Below are positions 51,174 through 60,582 of a DNA stretch of 64,000 bases, in pieces. Each line of letters begins with the position of its first letter. Positions within the stretch are counted from its first letter, which is position 1. The stretch is from contig NZ_ML119081.1 of NCBI RefSeq assembly GCF_003789055.1, positions 124,001-188,000 on the forward strand, given 5' to 3'. This DNA comes from Histidinibacterium lentulum (GTDB lineage Bacteria; Pseudomonadota; Alphaproteobacteria; Rhodobacterales; Rhodobacteraceae). A program made the translations under genes and the position numbers. The notes under the pieces are model-generated. The model did not search any database. It was not told the DNA's origin and was given only the letters and a program-made list of their open reading frames with translations.

Positions 51174-52408
51174 CCGACACCACCCGGCCCGCCGCGGCGA
51201 CCGACCCCCGACGACGCCTCTCGGAGATCGAGTTCATCGCCCTCGTGGCAATGCTCACGGCGACCGTGGCCTTCTCCATCGACGCCATGCTGCCCGCCCT
51301 GCCGCAGATCGGCGCCGAGCTGTCGGCCGCGGCGCCCAATCGCGCGCAGCTGATCCTGTCTGCCTTCATCGCCGGCATGGGATTGGGCACGCTGATCACC
51401 GGGCCGATGTCCGACCGTTTCGGCCGCAAGCCTGTCATCCTCGGCGGGGCGGTGCTCTATATCGGCGGTGCGCTTCTCGCCTGGGCCGCGCCCACGCTGG
51501 AGACGATGCTCGCGGCGCGGCTGATCCAGGGCCTCGGCGCCGCGGCGCCGCGGGTGGCGGCCATGGCCATGGTGCGCGATCTCTATTCCGGGCGGCAGAT
51601 GGCGCGGACACTGTCCTTCGTGATGATGGTCTTCGCGCTGGTCCCGGCCATCGCGCCCACGCTCGGTTACGGCATCATCGCCACGGTGGGCTGGCGCGGC
51701 ATCTTTCCCGCCTTCGTGGTCTTCGCGCTTCTCGGCGCGGCCTGGCTCGCCCTGCGTCAGCCCGAGACCCTGCCCGAGGCCGCCCGCCGCCGCTACAGCC
51801 CGACCGATATCGCCGCCGCCCTGCGCGAGATGTGGGCCCATCCCACCGCGCGGCTCTCGACCATCGTGCAGACAATCGTGCTCGGAATGCTCTTCGCCAC
51901 GCTGCAGACCACCCAGCTCGCCTTCGACCAGACCTACGGCCGGGGCGACAGCTTTCACCTCTGGTTCGGCCTGATCGCGGTGCTGGCCGCGAGCTCCAGC
52001 TTCGTGAACGCGCGCTATGTGGTGACCTTGGGCATGCGGGCGATGATCAAGGGCATGTTCACCGCACAGATCGCGTTCTCCGCCACGATGATCGCCGTGC
52101 TCGCCCTGCCCCTGCCGCAGGCGGTGGAATTCCCGCTCTACGTGATCTGGACGGTCAGCCTGTTCTTCCAGGCCGGGCTCTGCATCGGCAATCTCAACGC
52201 GCTGGCGCTGGAGCCGATGGGCCATGTCGCGGGGCTTGCAGCCACTGTGGTGAGCGCCGTGGGCACCCTCGGCGCCGTTGCGATCGCCGTGCCCGTGGGT
52301 CTCGCCTTCGACGGGACGCCCCTGCCCCACGCGCTCGCCACCTTCACCCTCGCCGCGCTCGCCCTCTGGCTCACGACGAAGATCCGCCGCGACACCGATC
52401 CGGACTGA
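51170..52408 (+). CDS. MFS transporter, Bcr/CflA drug-resistance type
   Basis: A 412-aa major facilitator with 12 predicted helices. Typical elements: TATVAFSIDAMLPALPQIGAEL in TM1, the motif-A loop GPMSDRFGRKPVILGG between TM2 and TM3, and RLIQGLGAAAPRVAAMAMVRDL, the hallmark of Bcr/CflA exporters. Likely proton-driven efflux of a small molecule. Last gene of a four-gene overlapping operon with the acyl-CoA synthetase; converges on ntrX. Confidence 0.9.
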   Translation: MTDTTRPAAATDPRRRLSEIEFIALVAMLTATVAFSIDAMLPALPQIGAELSAAAPNRAQLILSAFIAGMGLGTLITGPMSDRFGRKPVILGGAVLYIGGALLAWAAPTLETMLAARLIQGLGAAAPRVAAMAMVRDLYSGRQMARTLSFVMMVFALVPAIAPTLGYGIIATVGWRGIFPAFVVFALLGAAWLALRQPETLPEAARRRYSPTDIAAALREMWAHPTARLSTIVQTIVLGMLFATLQTTQLAFDQTYGRGDSFHLWFGLIAVLAASSSFVNARYVVTLGMRAMIKGMFTAQIAFSATMIAVLALPLPQAVEFPLYVIWTVSLFFQAGLCIGNLNALALEPMGHVAGLAATVVSAVGTLGAVAIAVPVGLAFDGTPLPHALATFTLAALALWLTTKIRRDTDPD

Positions 52409-52474
52409 CAGCAGGTCCCGACCGGGCCAGTGCCCCGATATGCGCGCCGTGCGGCCCGAAGCGCCTCACCCCGG

Positions 52475-52530
52475 CTTCTTCTGGCCTGAAATATCCCCGC
52501 CGGAGGCTCCCGCCCAGTCACCCGCGCCAC
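52475..52530. repeat. Intergenic repeat element, copy 2
   Basis: TTCTGGCCTGAAATATCCC (52479-52497) matches the element at 47889 with one base difference, and is again followed by GC-rich sequence (CCGCCGGAGG) in the gap between the MFS gene and ntrX. Confidence 0.5.
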
Positions 52531-52599
52531 CCTCCGAAAGAGAGGCGCGAGGTCGTCACCCATGTCAGGTGGGGTTTGACCCCACCCACCCGCTCCGGA

Positions 52600-53997
52600 T
52601 CACCCCTCGACATGCGCCACCCGCGCGCCCGCCTTGTTCGAGGTCACCACGCCGAGGCTCTTCAGCTTGCGGTGCAGCGCCGAGCGCTCCATGCCCACGA
52701 AGGCCGCGGTGCGGCTGATGTTGCCGCCGAAGCGGTTGATCTGGGTCAGCAGGTATTCCCGCTCGAACAGCTCCCGCGCCTCGCGCAGCGGCAGCGTGGC
52801 GAGCCCGCCCGACAGGACCACGCGGTCCTCCTCCGGTCCCGAGCGGTCGTCGGTGGAGGGCAGCTCCCGCGCCGTGATCTCGCCCGTGCTGTCGCCGAGG
52901 ATCAGCACCCGCTCCACCACGTTCCGCAGCTGCCGCACGTTGCCGGGCCAGGTCATCGTCTGCAGAAGCGCCCGCGCGTCCTCGGCCAAGGGCCGCAGCG
53001 GCAGGCCCTGGGTGCGGTTGAACATCTCGATGAAATGCTCCGCCAGAAGCGGGATGTCCTCGCGCCGCTCCTCCAGCGAGGGCACCGAGATCGGCACCAC
53101 GTTCAGCCGGTGATAGAGCTCCTGCCGGAACCGCCCGTCGGCGATCTCGGCGGGCAGGTCGCGGTTGGTGGAGGAGATGACGCGGATGTCCACCTGCACC
53201 TTCTCGTGTCCGTTGACGCGCTGGAAGCGCTGGTCCACCAGCACCCGCAGGATCTTCGACTGGGTGCCGAGCGGCATGTCCGCCACCTCGTCGAAATAGA
53301 GAACGCCCCCGTTCGCCTCCTCGAGAAGCCCGCGCTCGATCCCCCGCTCGGGGCTTTCACGGCCGAAAAGGACCTCTTCCATCCGATCGGGCTCGATCGA
53401 GGCGGAGTTGACGCAGATAAAAGGCGCCTGCGCCCGTGTGGATTTCGCGTGGATGTAGCGCGCGGCAATCTCCTTGCCGGCGCCCGCCGGCCCGGTCAGC
53501 ATCACCCGCCCGTTCGAGCGCGTCACCTTCTCGAGCTGCGACCGCAGCGATTTCAGCGCGGCGCTCTCGCCCAGAAGCTCCGTGGTGCCCCGCTCGCCGC
53601 GCTTCAGCTCGAGGTTCTCGCGACGCAGGCGGCTCGTCTCCATGGCGCGGCGGATCACCACCAGAAGCTGGTCGATCTTGAACGGCTTCTCGATGAAGTC
53701 GTAGGCCCCCTGCTTGATCGCGGCGACCGCGATCTCGATGTTGCCGTGGCCCGAGATGATGACGATCGGAATGTCGGGATGCTCGCGCTTGACCTTCGAC
53801 AGGATGTCGATGCCGTCCATGGCGCTGTCCTTGAGCCAGATGTCGAGGATCAGCATGGCGGGCGGGTCCTTGGCGATCTCGGCCATGCAGGCGTCGGACG
53901 TGCCCGCGACGCGGGTGGAATACCCCTCGTCGTGCAGGATCTCCGCGATCAGCTCGCGGATGTCCCGCTCGTCGTCGGTGATGAGAATATCGCCCAT
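52600..53997 (-). CDS. ntrX: Nitrogen regulation response regulator NtrX
   Basis: A 465-aa NtrC-family regulator: receiver domain (about 1-120; DDERDIRELIAEIL, phospho-acceptor LILDIWLKDSAMDG, VIISGHGN, EKPFKIDQL), AAA+ domain (about 140-370; GPAGAGKEIAARYIHAKS in place of the usual GESGTGKE) and a C-terminal Fis-type HTH (ISRTAAFVGMERSALHRKLKSLGV). The sigma-54-contacting GAFTGA loop is missing: LFGRESPERGIERGLLEEANGG stands there. Partner of NtrY. Nine bases separate it from ntrY. Confidence 0.94.
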   Translation of the reverse strand: MGDILITDDERDIRELIAEILHDEGYSTRVAGTSDACMAEIAKDPPAMLILDIWLKDSAMDGIDILSKVKREHPDIPIVIISGHGNIEIAVAAIKQGAYDFIEKPFKIDQLLVVIRRAMETSRLRRENLELKRGERGTTELLGESAALKSLRSQLEKVTRSNGRVMLTGPAGAGKEIAARYIHAKSTRAQAPFICVNSASIEPDRMEEVLFGRESPERGIERGLLEEANGGVLYFDEVADMPLGTQSKILRVLVDQRFQRVNGHEKVQVDIRVISSTNRDLPAEIADGRFRQELYHRLNVVPISVPSLEERREDIPLLAEHFIEMFNRTQGLPLRPLAEDARALLQTMTWPGNVRQLRNVVERVLILGDSTGEITARELPSTDDRSGPEEDRVVLSGGLATLPLREARELFEREYLLTQINRFGGNISRTAAFVGMERSALHRKLKSLGVVTSNKAGARVAHVEG

Positions 53998-54006
53998 GAA
54001 TCTACC

Positions 54007-56283
54007 TCATACTGCTTCTTTTTCCGCCTCGCGCACCCTCGCGGGCGCGGTCGGCAGGGTGACGACGGCCGAGGCGCCCTGCCTGCCGTCGGGCCCGAAG
54101 GGCTCGGCGTCGGTCAGGGTCAGCGTCCCGCCATGTTCCTCGATGATCTTCCTGACGATGGGCAGGCCGAGGCCCGTGCCCTTCTCGCGGGTGGTCACAT
54201 ACGGCTCGAAGAGCCGCGCGCGGTCCTCGGGGAGGCCGATCCCGTTGTCGGAGATCTCGATCCGCGCCTCGCCCTCTCCGAGGGTCATGACGACCCGCAC
54301 CTCGCCCTCGACCTCTGCTCCGGTTTCACGATAGCTTTCAATTGCTTCTCCGGCGTTCTTGATCAAATTCGTCAGCGCCTGGCCGATCATCGTGGCATCG
54401 ACCTGGGCGATCACCGCCACCTCGGGCAGGTCGGCGCGGAAGCGGACCTCGGGCTGTCCCGCCTCCTGCAGCGTCACCGCCCCCTTCACCAGCGCCGTGA
54501 GATCGTTCGTCAGTCGCTCCGGGGTCGGCATCCGGGCGAACTTGCTGAACTCGTCCACGATACGGCGCAGATCGTCTGTCTGACGCACGATGACCCCGGT
54601 CATCTGCTCGAGCGCCTCGGCGTCTGCCCCCTCGAGGCTGCGGCCGAACTTGCGCTTGATCCTCTCGGCGGAGAGCTGGATCGGGGTGAGCGGGTTCTTG
54701 ATCTCGTGGGCGATGCGCCGCGCGACGTCGCCCCAGGCCGCCATCCGCTGGGCGCTGACCAGGTCCGTCACGTCGTCGAAGGCCACGACGTAGCCCTCGA
54801 CCTTGCCCGAGGCCACGCGCCGGGGCGACATCCGCACGAGGAGGCTCTCCTGTTTGCCCGACCGCACGAGGTCGATCTGGTCCTGCACCACGGCGCGCTT
54901 TTCCCGGCGAAGCCGGTCGAAGAGAGGCCCGAACTCTGGCACGGCGACTGCCACGGAAACCGCTTCGCCCGCCGGATCGAAGTCGAGGAGCCGCTGGGCG
55001 GAATGGTTGACGAAGGTCACCCGGCCCCGGGGATCGAGCCCCACGACCCCGGAGCTGATCGACGACAGCACGCTGTGAAAGAGCCGCTGACGCCGCTCGA
55101 TCTGCTCGGTGCGGTCCAGAAGCTCCCGGCGCTGGGTGTTGAGCTGCGCGGTCATCGCGTTGAAATGACGTCCGAGCTGGGCGATCTCGTCGTCGCCCGA
55201 CTCCTCGCGCACACGCACGTCGAGATCGCCCGCGCCGACCTTCTGGCTGGCCACGACCAGCCGGCCTACCGGCCGCGACAGCCGTTCGGCGAACCAGAGG
55301 CCCAGCCAGATCGCGGCGAGGATCAGGATCACCGCGAAGCCGAGATAGATCAGGCCCACCTCGAAGAGCACCCGCCCGCGTTCGCGTTCGAGCTGCTGAT
55401 AGAGCGCCACCGTCTCCTGCGTCTCGTCGAGCAGTGCGAGGATCGAGCCGTCCACGGCCCGGCTCACATAGAGAAAACGGTCCACGAAGCCGTCGAGCGG
55501 GATCAGGGCGCGGAATTCGTTGTTGGACCAGTCCTCTATGATGGCGATGCCGTTCTCGAGCGCGGCCTCGATCACCTCGGGCTCGGGGCGCTCGAAATCG
55601 AAGAGGTAGGACTGCGCGCCGCGGGCAACGATCTCGCCGGTGCCGTCGATCACGAACGCTTCCGTCAGCCCGCGCTCGATCTGCGCCTCGACCCGGCCGA
55701 GGGCCTGCCGGATCTCGCCCGGCGACATGTAGAGCTCGCCGCGCCGCTCGTTCTCCAGGTAGTTGGCCAGCGCCTGCCCGTCCCGGGAGACCTGCTGTCG
55801 GTGCTCTTCCTCATAGGCCTGCGCCGCGGCGAGGGAGGAACCCACGACGTTGCGCACCCTGTCGGAGAACCAGCCCTCGAGACCGATGTTGATGGTGACG
55901 ACGGCGAAGACCGCCACCAGCACCGTCGGGATCAGCGCCAGCAGCGCAAAGACGCCGGTCAACCGCAGGTGCAGCCGCGAGCCTGCGGAGCGCTGCCGCC
56001 GCGCCACCACCATGAAGAAGACTCGCTGCCCGACAAGGGCCGCGATCACCAGGACATAGACGAGGTCGGCGGTCAGGATCAGTCGCAGCCAGCCGGAGGC
56101 GCCGCCGTCCCCGAACGGCCCGAACGCCATCAGCGTGAGGATCGCGAGGATCGGGCCCAGGGCCACCAGTGTGAACGTCATCATGGTCTCGGCGGGCCTC
56201 TTGCGGCGCCACCGACTCAGCCGGCCGAGCTTGAGATCCATGAGGGACCGCCGCACCTGTTCGCCCTGTCCTGCGGGCCACAC
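54007..56283 (-). CDS. ntrY: Nitrogen regulation sensor histidine kinase NtrY
   Basis: A large membrane kinase of 758 aa: N-terminal TM helices (about 40-130) and a periplasmic domain (about 135-300), a further TM, a HAMP domain (about 330-385; RLSRPVGRLVVASQKVGAGDLDVRV), a PAS domain (about 395-490; VLSSISSGVVGLDPRGRVTFVNHSAQRLL), HisKA with VARRIAHEIKNPLTPIQLSAERIKRKFG and HATPase_c (NLIKNAGEAIESY, ISDNGIGLP, KGTGLGLPIVRKI). It senses nitrogen- or redox-related cues and phosphorylates NtrX. The start is a GTG at 56283; ATG 56241 is possible. Confidence 0.94.
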   Translation of the reverse strand: MWPAGQGEQVRRSLMDLKLGRLSRWRRKRPAETMMTFTLVALGPILAILTLMAFGPFGDGGASGWLRLILTADLVYVLVIAALVGQRVFFMVVARRQRSAGSRLHLRLTGVFALLALIPTVLVAVFAVVTINIGLEGWFSDRVRNVVGSSLAAAQAYEEEHRQQVSRDGQALANYLENERRGELYMSPGEIRQALGRVEAQIERGLTEAFVIDGTGEIVARGAQSYLFDFERPEPEVIEAALENGIAIIEDWSNNEFRALIPLDGFVDRFLYVSRAVDGSILALLDETQETVALYQQLERERGRVLFEVGLIYLGFAVILILAAIWLGLWFAERLSRPVGRLVVASQKVGAGDLDVRVREESGDDEIAQLGRHFNAMTAQLNTQRRELLDRTEQIERRQRLFHSVLSSISSGVVGLDPRGRVTFVNHSAQRLLDFDPAGEAVSVAVAVPEFGPLFDRLRREKRAVVQDQIDLVRSGKQESLLVRMSPRRVASGKVEGYVVAFDDVTDLVSAQRMAAWGDVARRIAHEIKNPLTPIQLSAERIKRKFGRSLEGADAEALEQMTGVIVRQTDDLRRIVDEFSKFARMPTPERLTNDLTALVKGAVTLQEAGQPEVRFRADLPEVAVIAQVDATMIGQALTNLIKNAGEAIESYRETGAEVEGEVRVVMTLGEGEARIEISDNGIGLPEDRARLFEPYVTTREKGTGLGLPIVRKIIEEHGGTLTLTDAEPFGPDGRQGASAVVTLPTAPARVREAEKEAV

Positions 56284-56353
56284 TGTGACCCCACCGCCAT
56301 GCTGCCGTGGTCTTCTCGCGACATGGTCGCTTCGCCACGGTTCTGTGGCGGCT

Positions 56354-57721
56354 TTACATCAACTTGCGGCGGCGTGTCACGCGAATATCGAGGTCCGTTA
56401 TCTTTTTACGCAAGGTATTGCGGTTGATCCCGAGGAGGTCGGCACATTTGGCCTGATTGCCGCCCGTCGCATCCAGCGCGATTTCGATGAGCGGCAGTTC
56501 CACCTCCTTCAGGATGCGCTGATAGAGGCCCATGGGCGGCAGGACGCCCCCGTGCAGGTCGAAATACCGACGCAGATGCTTGGCCACGGAGGCGGAGAGC
56601 TTCTCGCCCTCCGCGGCGCCCGACAGGGGCTCCATCGCGGGCTGGTTGCCGAGCACATGCTCGACCTCCGTCCGGGTTATCTCGTCCTCCGTCGCGGTAT
56701 AGACCAGCCGGCGCACGGCGTTCTCCAGTTGCCGGACGTTGCCGGGCCAGGAGTAGGCCCGCACCAGATCGAGCGCCTGGGGGCTCAGACGCTTGAGATT
56801 GGCGCCCTCCCGCTCGGCGCGGACAAGGAAATGCTCCGCCAGCAGGGGAATGTCGTCGACCCGCTCCCGCAGGCTCGGCACGGTCAGCGTGACGCCGCTC
56901 AGCCGGTAATAGAGGTCCTCGCGGAAATGCCCGGCCTCGAGCCGCCCCATCAGGTCGACTTGGCTCGTGGACATGATCCGCGGTCCGCTGTCCGACAGCG
57001 CGTCGAGCATCCGCACGATCCGCGCCTGCGCCTCCTCCGGGAAATCGCCCACCTCGTCGAAGACGAGGCTGCCGCCCCGGGCCCGGCTGATGAGCGCAGA
57101 AGGCCCGTCCGCCCCCGCCAGATCGGCCGCGGTCGCCACCACGAAGGGCAGCGTGCGCCGGTCGGAGAAGTCGTGGATCGCCCGCGCGATGAGCGACTTT
57201 CCGGTCCCGCTCTCGCCGACGATCATCACCGGAAGCTGGGTGTTCATCACCCGCGCCACCAGCCGGTAGAGCGCCTGCATTGCGGGCGTCCGCCCCACGA
57301 GCGGCAGATCGCCCTCGCCGCTCTCCGTGGTCTCGGGCCGCGGCGCGGGCGCGCGGCGCTTGACCTCGAGCGCCCTGCCCGCCCGCTTCATCAGGTCCGG
57401 CAGGTCGAAGGGTTTCGGCAGATAGTCGTAGGCTTCCTTCTCCGCCGCCTGGATCGCCGTCATGATCGTGTTCTGCGCCGAGATCACGATGACCGGCAGC
57501 CCCGGCCGTTTCTCGGAGATCAGCGGCAACTGCTCCAGCCCGTTGCCGTCGGGCATGATGACGTCGGAGATGACGAGGTCGCCCTTGCCCTCCTCCACCC
57601 AGCGCATCAGCGTGACCAGCGACGAGGTCGCATGGACCTTGCAGCCCGCGCGGGTCAGCGCCTGGGTCAGAACGGTGCGGATGGTGCGGTCGTCGTCGGC
57701 GACCAGAACGGTTCCGTCCAT
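56354..57721 (-). CDS. ntrC: Nitrogen regulation response regulator NtrC, GAFTGA-less form
   Basis: A 455-aa regulator: receiver (about 1-120; [14 protein letters not shown], phospho-acceptor [28 protein letters not shown]), AAA+ domain (about 135-375; [44 protein letters not shown]) and Fis-type HTH ([25 protein letters not shown]). Between the second conserved block and GGSLVFDE the usual ESELFGHEKGAFTGA segment is absent ([19 protein letters not shown] instead). In Rhodobacter capsulatus NtrC the same deletion goes with activation through the housekeeping sigma-70 polymerase. Three bases after ntrB. Confidence 0.95.
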   Translation of the reverse strand: MDGTVLVADDDRTIRTVLTQALTRAGCKVHATSSLVTLMRWVEEGKGDLVISDVIMPDGNGLEQLPLISEKRPGLPVIVISAQNTIMTAIQAAEKEAYDYLPKPFDLPDLMKRAGRALEVKRRAPAPRPETTESGEGDLPLVGRTPAMQALYRLVARVMNTQLPVMIVGESGTGKSLIARAIHDFSDRRTLPFVVATAADLAGADGPSALISRARGGSLVFDEVGDFPEEAQARIVRMLDALSDSGPRIMSTSQVDLMGRLEAGHFREDLYYRLSGVTLTVPSLRERVDDIPLLAEHFLVRAEREGANLKRLSPQALDLVRAYSWPGNVRQLENAVRRLVYTATEDEITRTEVEHVLGNQPAMEPLSGAAEGEKLSASVAKHLRRYFDLHGGVLPPMGLYQRILKEVELPLIEIALDATGGNQAKCADLLGINRNTLRKKITDLDIRVTRRRKLM

Positions 57722-57724
57722 GGG

Positions 57725-58807
57725 TCAGTCCTCTTCCACGTCTTGAGCGTCTTTGGGCACGAGCGGCAGCGACAGCCGGAACACGGTCCGCCCCGGGATG
57801 CTGTCCACCGAGATCCAGCCCCCGTTGTCCGCGATGATCTTCGACACGAGCGCGAGGCCGAGCCCGGTGCCGTTCTCGCGCCCCGACACGAAGGGCTCGA
57901 AGATCTCTCCCGCGATCTCGGGCGGGATACCCGGCCCGTCGTCGATGATCTCCACCTGGAGCGGCAGCCGCACCGGCTCCCCGTCCTTGCCGCGCACCCT
58001 CAGGCTCTGTTCGTAGAAGGTGTGCAGCTTGATGACGCCGCCCTCGCCCCCCGCCTCGCTCGCGTTCTTCAGCAGGTTCAGGAAAACCTGCAGAAGCTGG
58101 TCCGGATCGGCCCATGTCTGCGGCAGCGAGGGATCGTAGTCGTCGAGAAAGACCATGTGCGCGCCGAAGCCCACGCTGGCCGACTGCCGCGCCCGGTCGA
58201 GGAGGTCATGCACGTTGACCGCCCGCGTCTGCGGCGGGCGCAGGTTGCCGAACTCCTCGACCTGCTCGAGAAGTTTCACGATGCGGCGGCTCTCCTCGAC
58301 GATCAGATCCGTCAGCTCCAGGTCCCCGTTCGTCAGCCCCATGGACAGAAGCTGCGCCGCCCCGGTGATCCCGGCGAGCGGGTTCTTGATCTCGTGGGCC
58401 AGCATCTCCGCCATGCCGATGGCCGAGCGCGCGGCCTTGCCCGACTGGGCGTTCAGCGTCACCCGGCTGGCCAGTTCCCGCGGGGAGATCATCATCAGCA
58501 TGTAGCCGTCCGACCCCTGCAGCGGCGCGAACTGGATGTTGCACTGCACCGGTGGCCGCTCGCCCGAGCCCACGTCCACGTCGTTGACGAAGAGCGAGGT
58601 CCGCTGCGCCCGCGCCCGCGCATAGGGCTCCTCGATCGCAGCGTCGATCATGACCTTGTCCCAGAGCGGCGCACCCGCGAGGCTCTTCGACGACAGGTTC
58701 AGGAACAGCTCCGCCGCCGGGTTCGTCTCCGCCAGCGTGTCGTCGGGCGCGATGAGCAGCGCGGGGACCGGCAGCGAATTCCACAGCCCGGGATCGAGGA
58801 TCGTCAT
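57725..58807 (-). CDS. ntrB: Nitrogen regulation sensor kinase/phosphatase NtrB
   Basis: A 360-aa soluble kinase: PAS domain (about 8-115; SLPVPALLIAPDDTLAETNPAAELFLNLS), HisKA with phospho-acceptor MAEMLAHEIKNPLAGITGAAQLL (about His 138), and HATPase_c (LLQVFLNLLKNASEAGG, IIDDGPGIPPEI, GRENGTGLGLALVSKI). It phosphorylates NtrC under nitrogen limitation, under PII control. The ATG at 58807 overlaps the dusB stop (ATGA), so translation is coupled. Confidence 0.95.
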   Translation of the reverse strand: MTILDPGLWNSLPVPALLIAPDDTLAETNPAAELFLNLSSKSLAGAPLWDKVMIDAAIEEPYARARAQRTSLFVNDVDVGSGERPPVQCNIQFAPLQGSDGYMLMMISPRELASRVTLNAQSGKAARSAIGMAEMLAHEIKNPLAGITGAAQLLSMGLTNGDLELTDLIVEESRRIVKLLEQVEEFGNLRPPQTRAVNVHDLLDRARQSASVGFGAHMVFLDDYDPSLPQTWADPDQLLQVFLNLLKNASEAGGEGGVIKLHTFYEQSLRVRGKDGEPVRLPLQVEIIDDGPGIPPEIAGEIFEPFVSGRENGTGLGLALVSKIIADNGGWISVDSIPGRTVFRLSLPLVPKDAQDVEED

Positions 58808-59808
58808 GCCGCGGCCTCTGCCATCAGCGCAGGCCGCAGGTCGCGCAGCACCCGGCCCGGATCGTCGCCGGTCAGCACCGGCCGGCGCAGCTCCCCCGGC
58901 GTGCCCGCCTCGTCCATGTACCACCCGAGGTGCTTGCGCGCGACCTTCACGCCCAGCGCCCGCCCGTAGAACCTCAGCATCGCCTCGTAATGCCCTGACA
59001 CCATGTCGAGAAACGCCGCTCCCCGTGGCACCTTCGGGGCCGGTGCGCCGAACACGGCATGGCCGATCTCCGCCACCGCCCAGGGCCGCCCCTGCGCGCC
59101 CCGTCCCACCATGACCCCCGCCGCCCCCGAGGCCGCGAGCGCGCGCCGCGCGGCCGCCGGTCCGGTGATGTCTCCGTTCGCGATCACCGGAACGGGCACC
59201 GCCTCGACGACGGATCGGATGGCGGCCCAGTCTGCGGCGCCCTTGTAGAACTGGCAGCGCGTGCGGCCATGGATCGTCACCATCCGGACGCCCGCCTCCG
59301 CCGCGCGCCGCGCGATGTCGGGCGCGTTCAGGCAGGCGTCGTCCCAGCCAAGCCGCGTCTTCAGGGTCACGGGCACCCTGACGGCCCGCACCACCGCCTC
59401 GATGAGCGAGAGCGCATGGTCGGGCTCGCGCATGAGCGCCGATCCCGACAGCCCCGTCGTCACCTTCTTCGCGGGACAGCCCATGTTGATGTCGATGATC
59501 CGCGCGCCGTTCGCCTCGGCGATCCGCGCGGCCTCGGCCATCCAGTGCGCCTCCCGCCCGGCAAGTTGCACCGCCGTCCGCGCCTCGCCGAATCCCAGCT
59601 CCGCCCGCGCGCGAAACCCGAGGTGACCCTGCACCATTTCCTGGCTCGCCACCATTTCGGACACGACCCAGCCCGCACCGAAACCCGCGACGAGCTGCCG
59701 GAACGGCAGATCGGTGATGCCCGCGAGAGGGGCGAGCGCCACGGGCGGCGTCAGCCGCTCCGATCCGAGATCGAGCCCCGGCGATTCTTGTGCTGCGAAG
59801 GCGGTCAT
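58804..59808 (-). CDS. dusB: tRNA dihydrouridine synthase (NifR3/DusB)
   Basis: FMN enzyme (334 aa) that reduces uridines in tRNA to dihydrouridine. TIM-barrel motifs: VALAPLAGITDLPFRQL, VVSEMVAS, GREAHWMAEAARIAEANGARIIDINMGCPAKKVTTGLSGSALM with the catalytic Cys, VTLKTRLGWDD, VTIHGRTRCQFYKGAADW and VIANGDITG...GVMVGRGAQGRPWA. It is the first gene of the nifR3-ntrB-ntrC operon, as in R. capsulatus. Upstream in-frame starts exist, but ATG 59808 gives the normal N-terminus. Confidence 0.95.
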   Translation of the reverse strand: MTAFAAQESPGLDLGSERLTPPVALAPLAGITDLPFRQLVAGFGAGWVVSEMVASQEMVQGHLGFRARAELGFGEARTAVQLAGREAHWMAEAARIAEANGARIIDINMGCPAKKVTTGLSGSALMREPDHALSLIEAVVRAVRVPVTLKTRLGWDDACLNAPDIARRAAEAGVRMVTIHGRTRCQFYKGAADWAAIRSVVEAVPVPVIANGDITGPAAARRALAASGAAGVMVGRGAQGRPWAVAEIGHAVFGAPAPKVPRGAAFLDMVSGHYEAMLRFYGRALGVKVARKHLGWYMDEAGTPGELRRPVLTGDDPGRVLRDLRPALMAEAAA

Positions 59809-60102
59809 GTGCCAAAACTTTGTGCGAATGCTCAAGAGACCTATCATCCCGGCGCCGAACCTCAATATCCTGCGGCGGGAAGCCGGTGCGCCTCCTGCCT
59901 TTGCCTGTTTTTTGTGCGGCGTTGAAGTGCATACGGCTCCCGATGCCCAAAGTTCAGGCCGGCCAGACGATGTGCGATCATCGGCCGCCCGTCGCGCAGC
60001 AACCGAATTTCGCGTATCCCGGGGCTGGACGTGGCCGCGCAGGACGGCAAGGAAGGGCGAGAGCACAAGCCGCGCTCCGGCGCGCGCCCCAGGGAGTGAC
60101 CC

Positions 60103-60582
60103 ATGGACATCCGCACCGGCAACGGTTTCGACGTGCACCGCTTTCGTCCGGGGGACTCGGTGATCCTCTGCGGCGTGAGCATTCCTCATGACCGCGCGCT
60201 CGAGGGTCACTCGGACGCCGATGTGGGCCTGCACACGCTGACCGATGCGATCTACGGCGCGCTGGCCGCCGGCGACATCGGCCGCCACTTCCCGCCGAGC
60301 GATCCTCAATGGAAGGGAGCGGCCAGCGAGATCTTCCTGCGCCACGCCTGCGGCCTCGCCCGCGAACGCGGTTACGCCATTTCGAACGCCGATCTGACGC
60401 TGGTCTGCGAGCGGCCGAGGATCGGCCCCCATGCCGCGGCGATGGTCGCCGCCACCGCCGAGATCATGGAGATCGCTCCGGACCGCCTGAGCATCAAGGC
60501 CACCACGTCCGAGCGGCTGGGCTTCACCGGACGCGAGGAAGGCATCGCGGCGCTGGCCACCGTCACCCTGGTGCGCCCGTGA
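60103..60582 (+). CDS. ispF: 2-C-methyl-D-erythritol 2,4-cyclodiphosphate synthase
   Basis: MEP-pathway enzyme (159 aa) forming the cyclodiphosphate that IspG later reduces. Motifs: [13 protein letters not shown] (metal ligands Asp/His), [32 protein letters not shown] and the C-terminal [31 protein letters not shown] precedes ATG 60103. Unlike the fused ispDF of some alphaproteobacteria it stands alone; no ispD is visible upstream. Its stop overlaps the pgpA start (GTGA). Confidence 0.97.
   Translation: MDIRTGNGFDVHRFRPGDSVILCGVSIPHDRALEGHSDADVGLHTLTDAIYGALAAGDIGRHFPPSDPQWKGAASEIFLRHACGLARERGYAISNADLTLVCERPRIGPHAAAMVAATAEIMEIAPDRLSIKATTSERLGFTGREEGIAALATVTLVRP

Noticed and set aside
51832-56427. 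Very long rightward open frame (over 1500 codons) opposite ntrX-ntrY
   Set aside because: It is antisense to two fully recognisable genes, its translation is Arg/His/Ala/Gly-rich without domain motifs, and it arises from the scarcity of stop codons in GC-rich DNA.
56135-58969. Long rightward open frame opposite ntrC-ntrB
   Set aside because: Antisense shadow of recognised genes; composition is not protein-like.
59809-60102. Possible ispD remnant upstream of ispF
   Set aside because: No frame in this 294-bp divergent region shows IspD motifs, and it is far too short for the gene.
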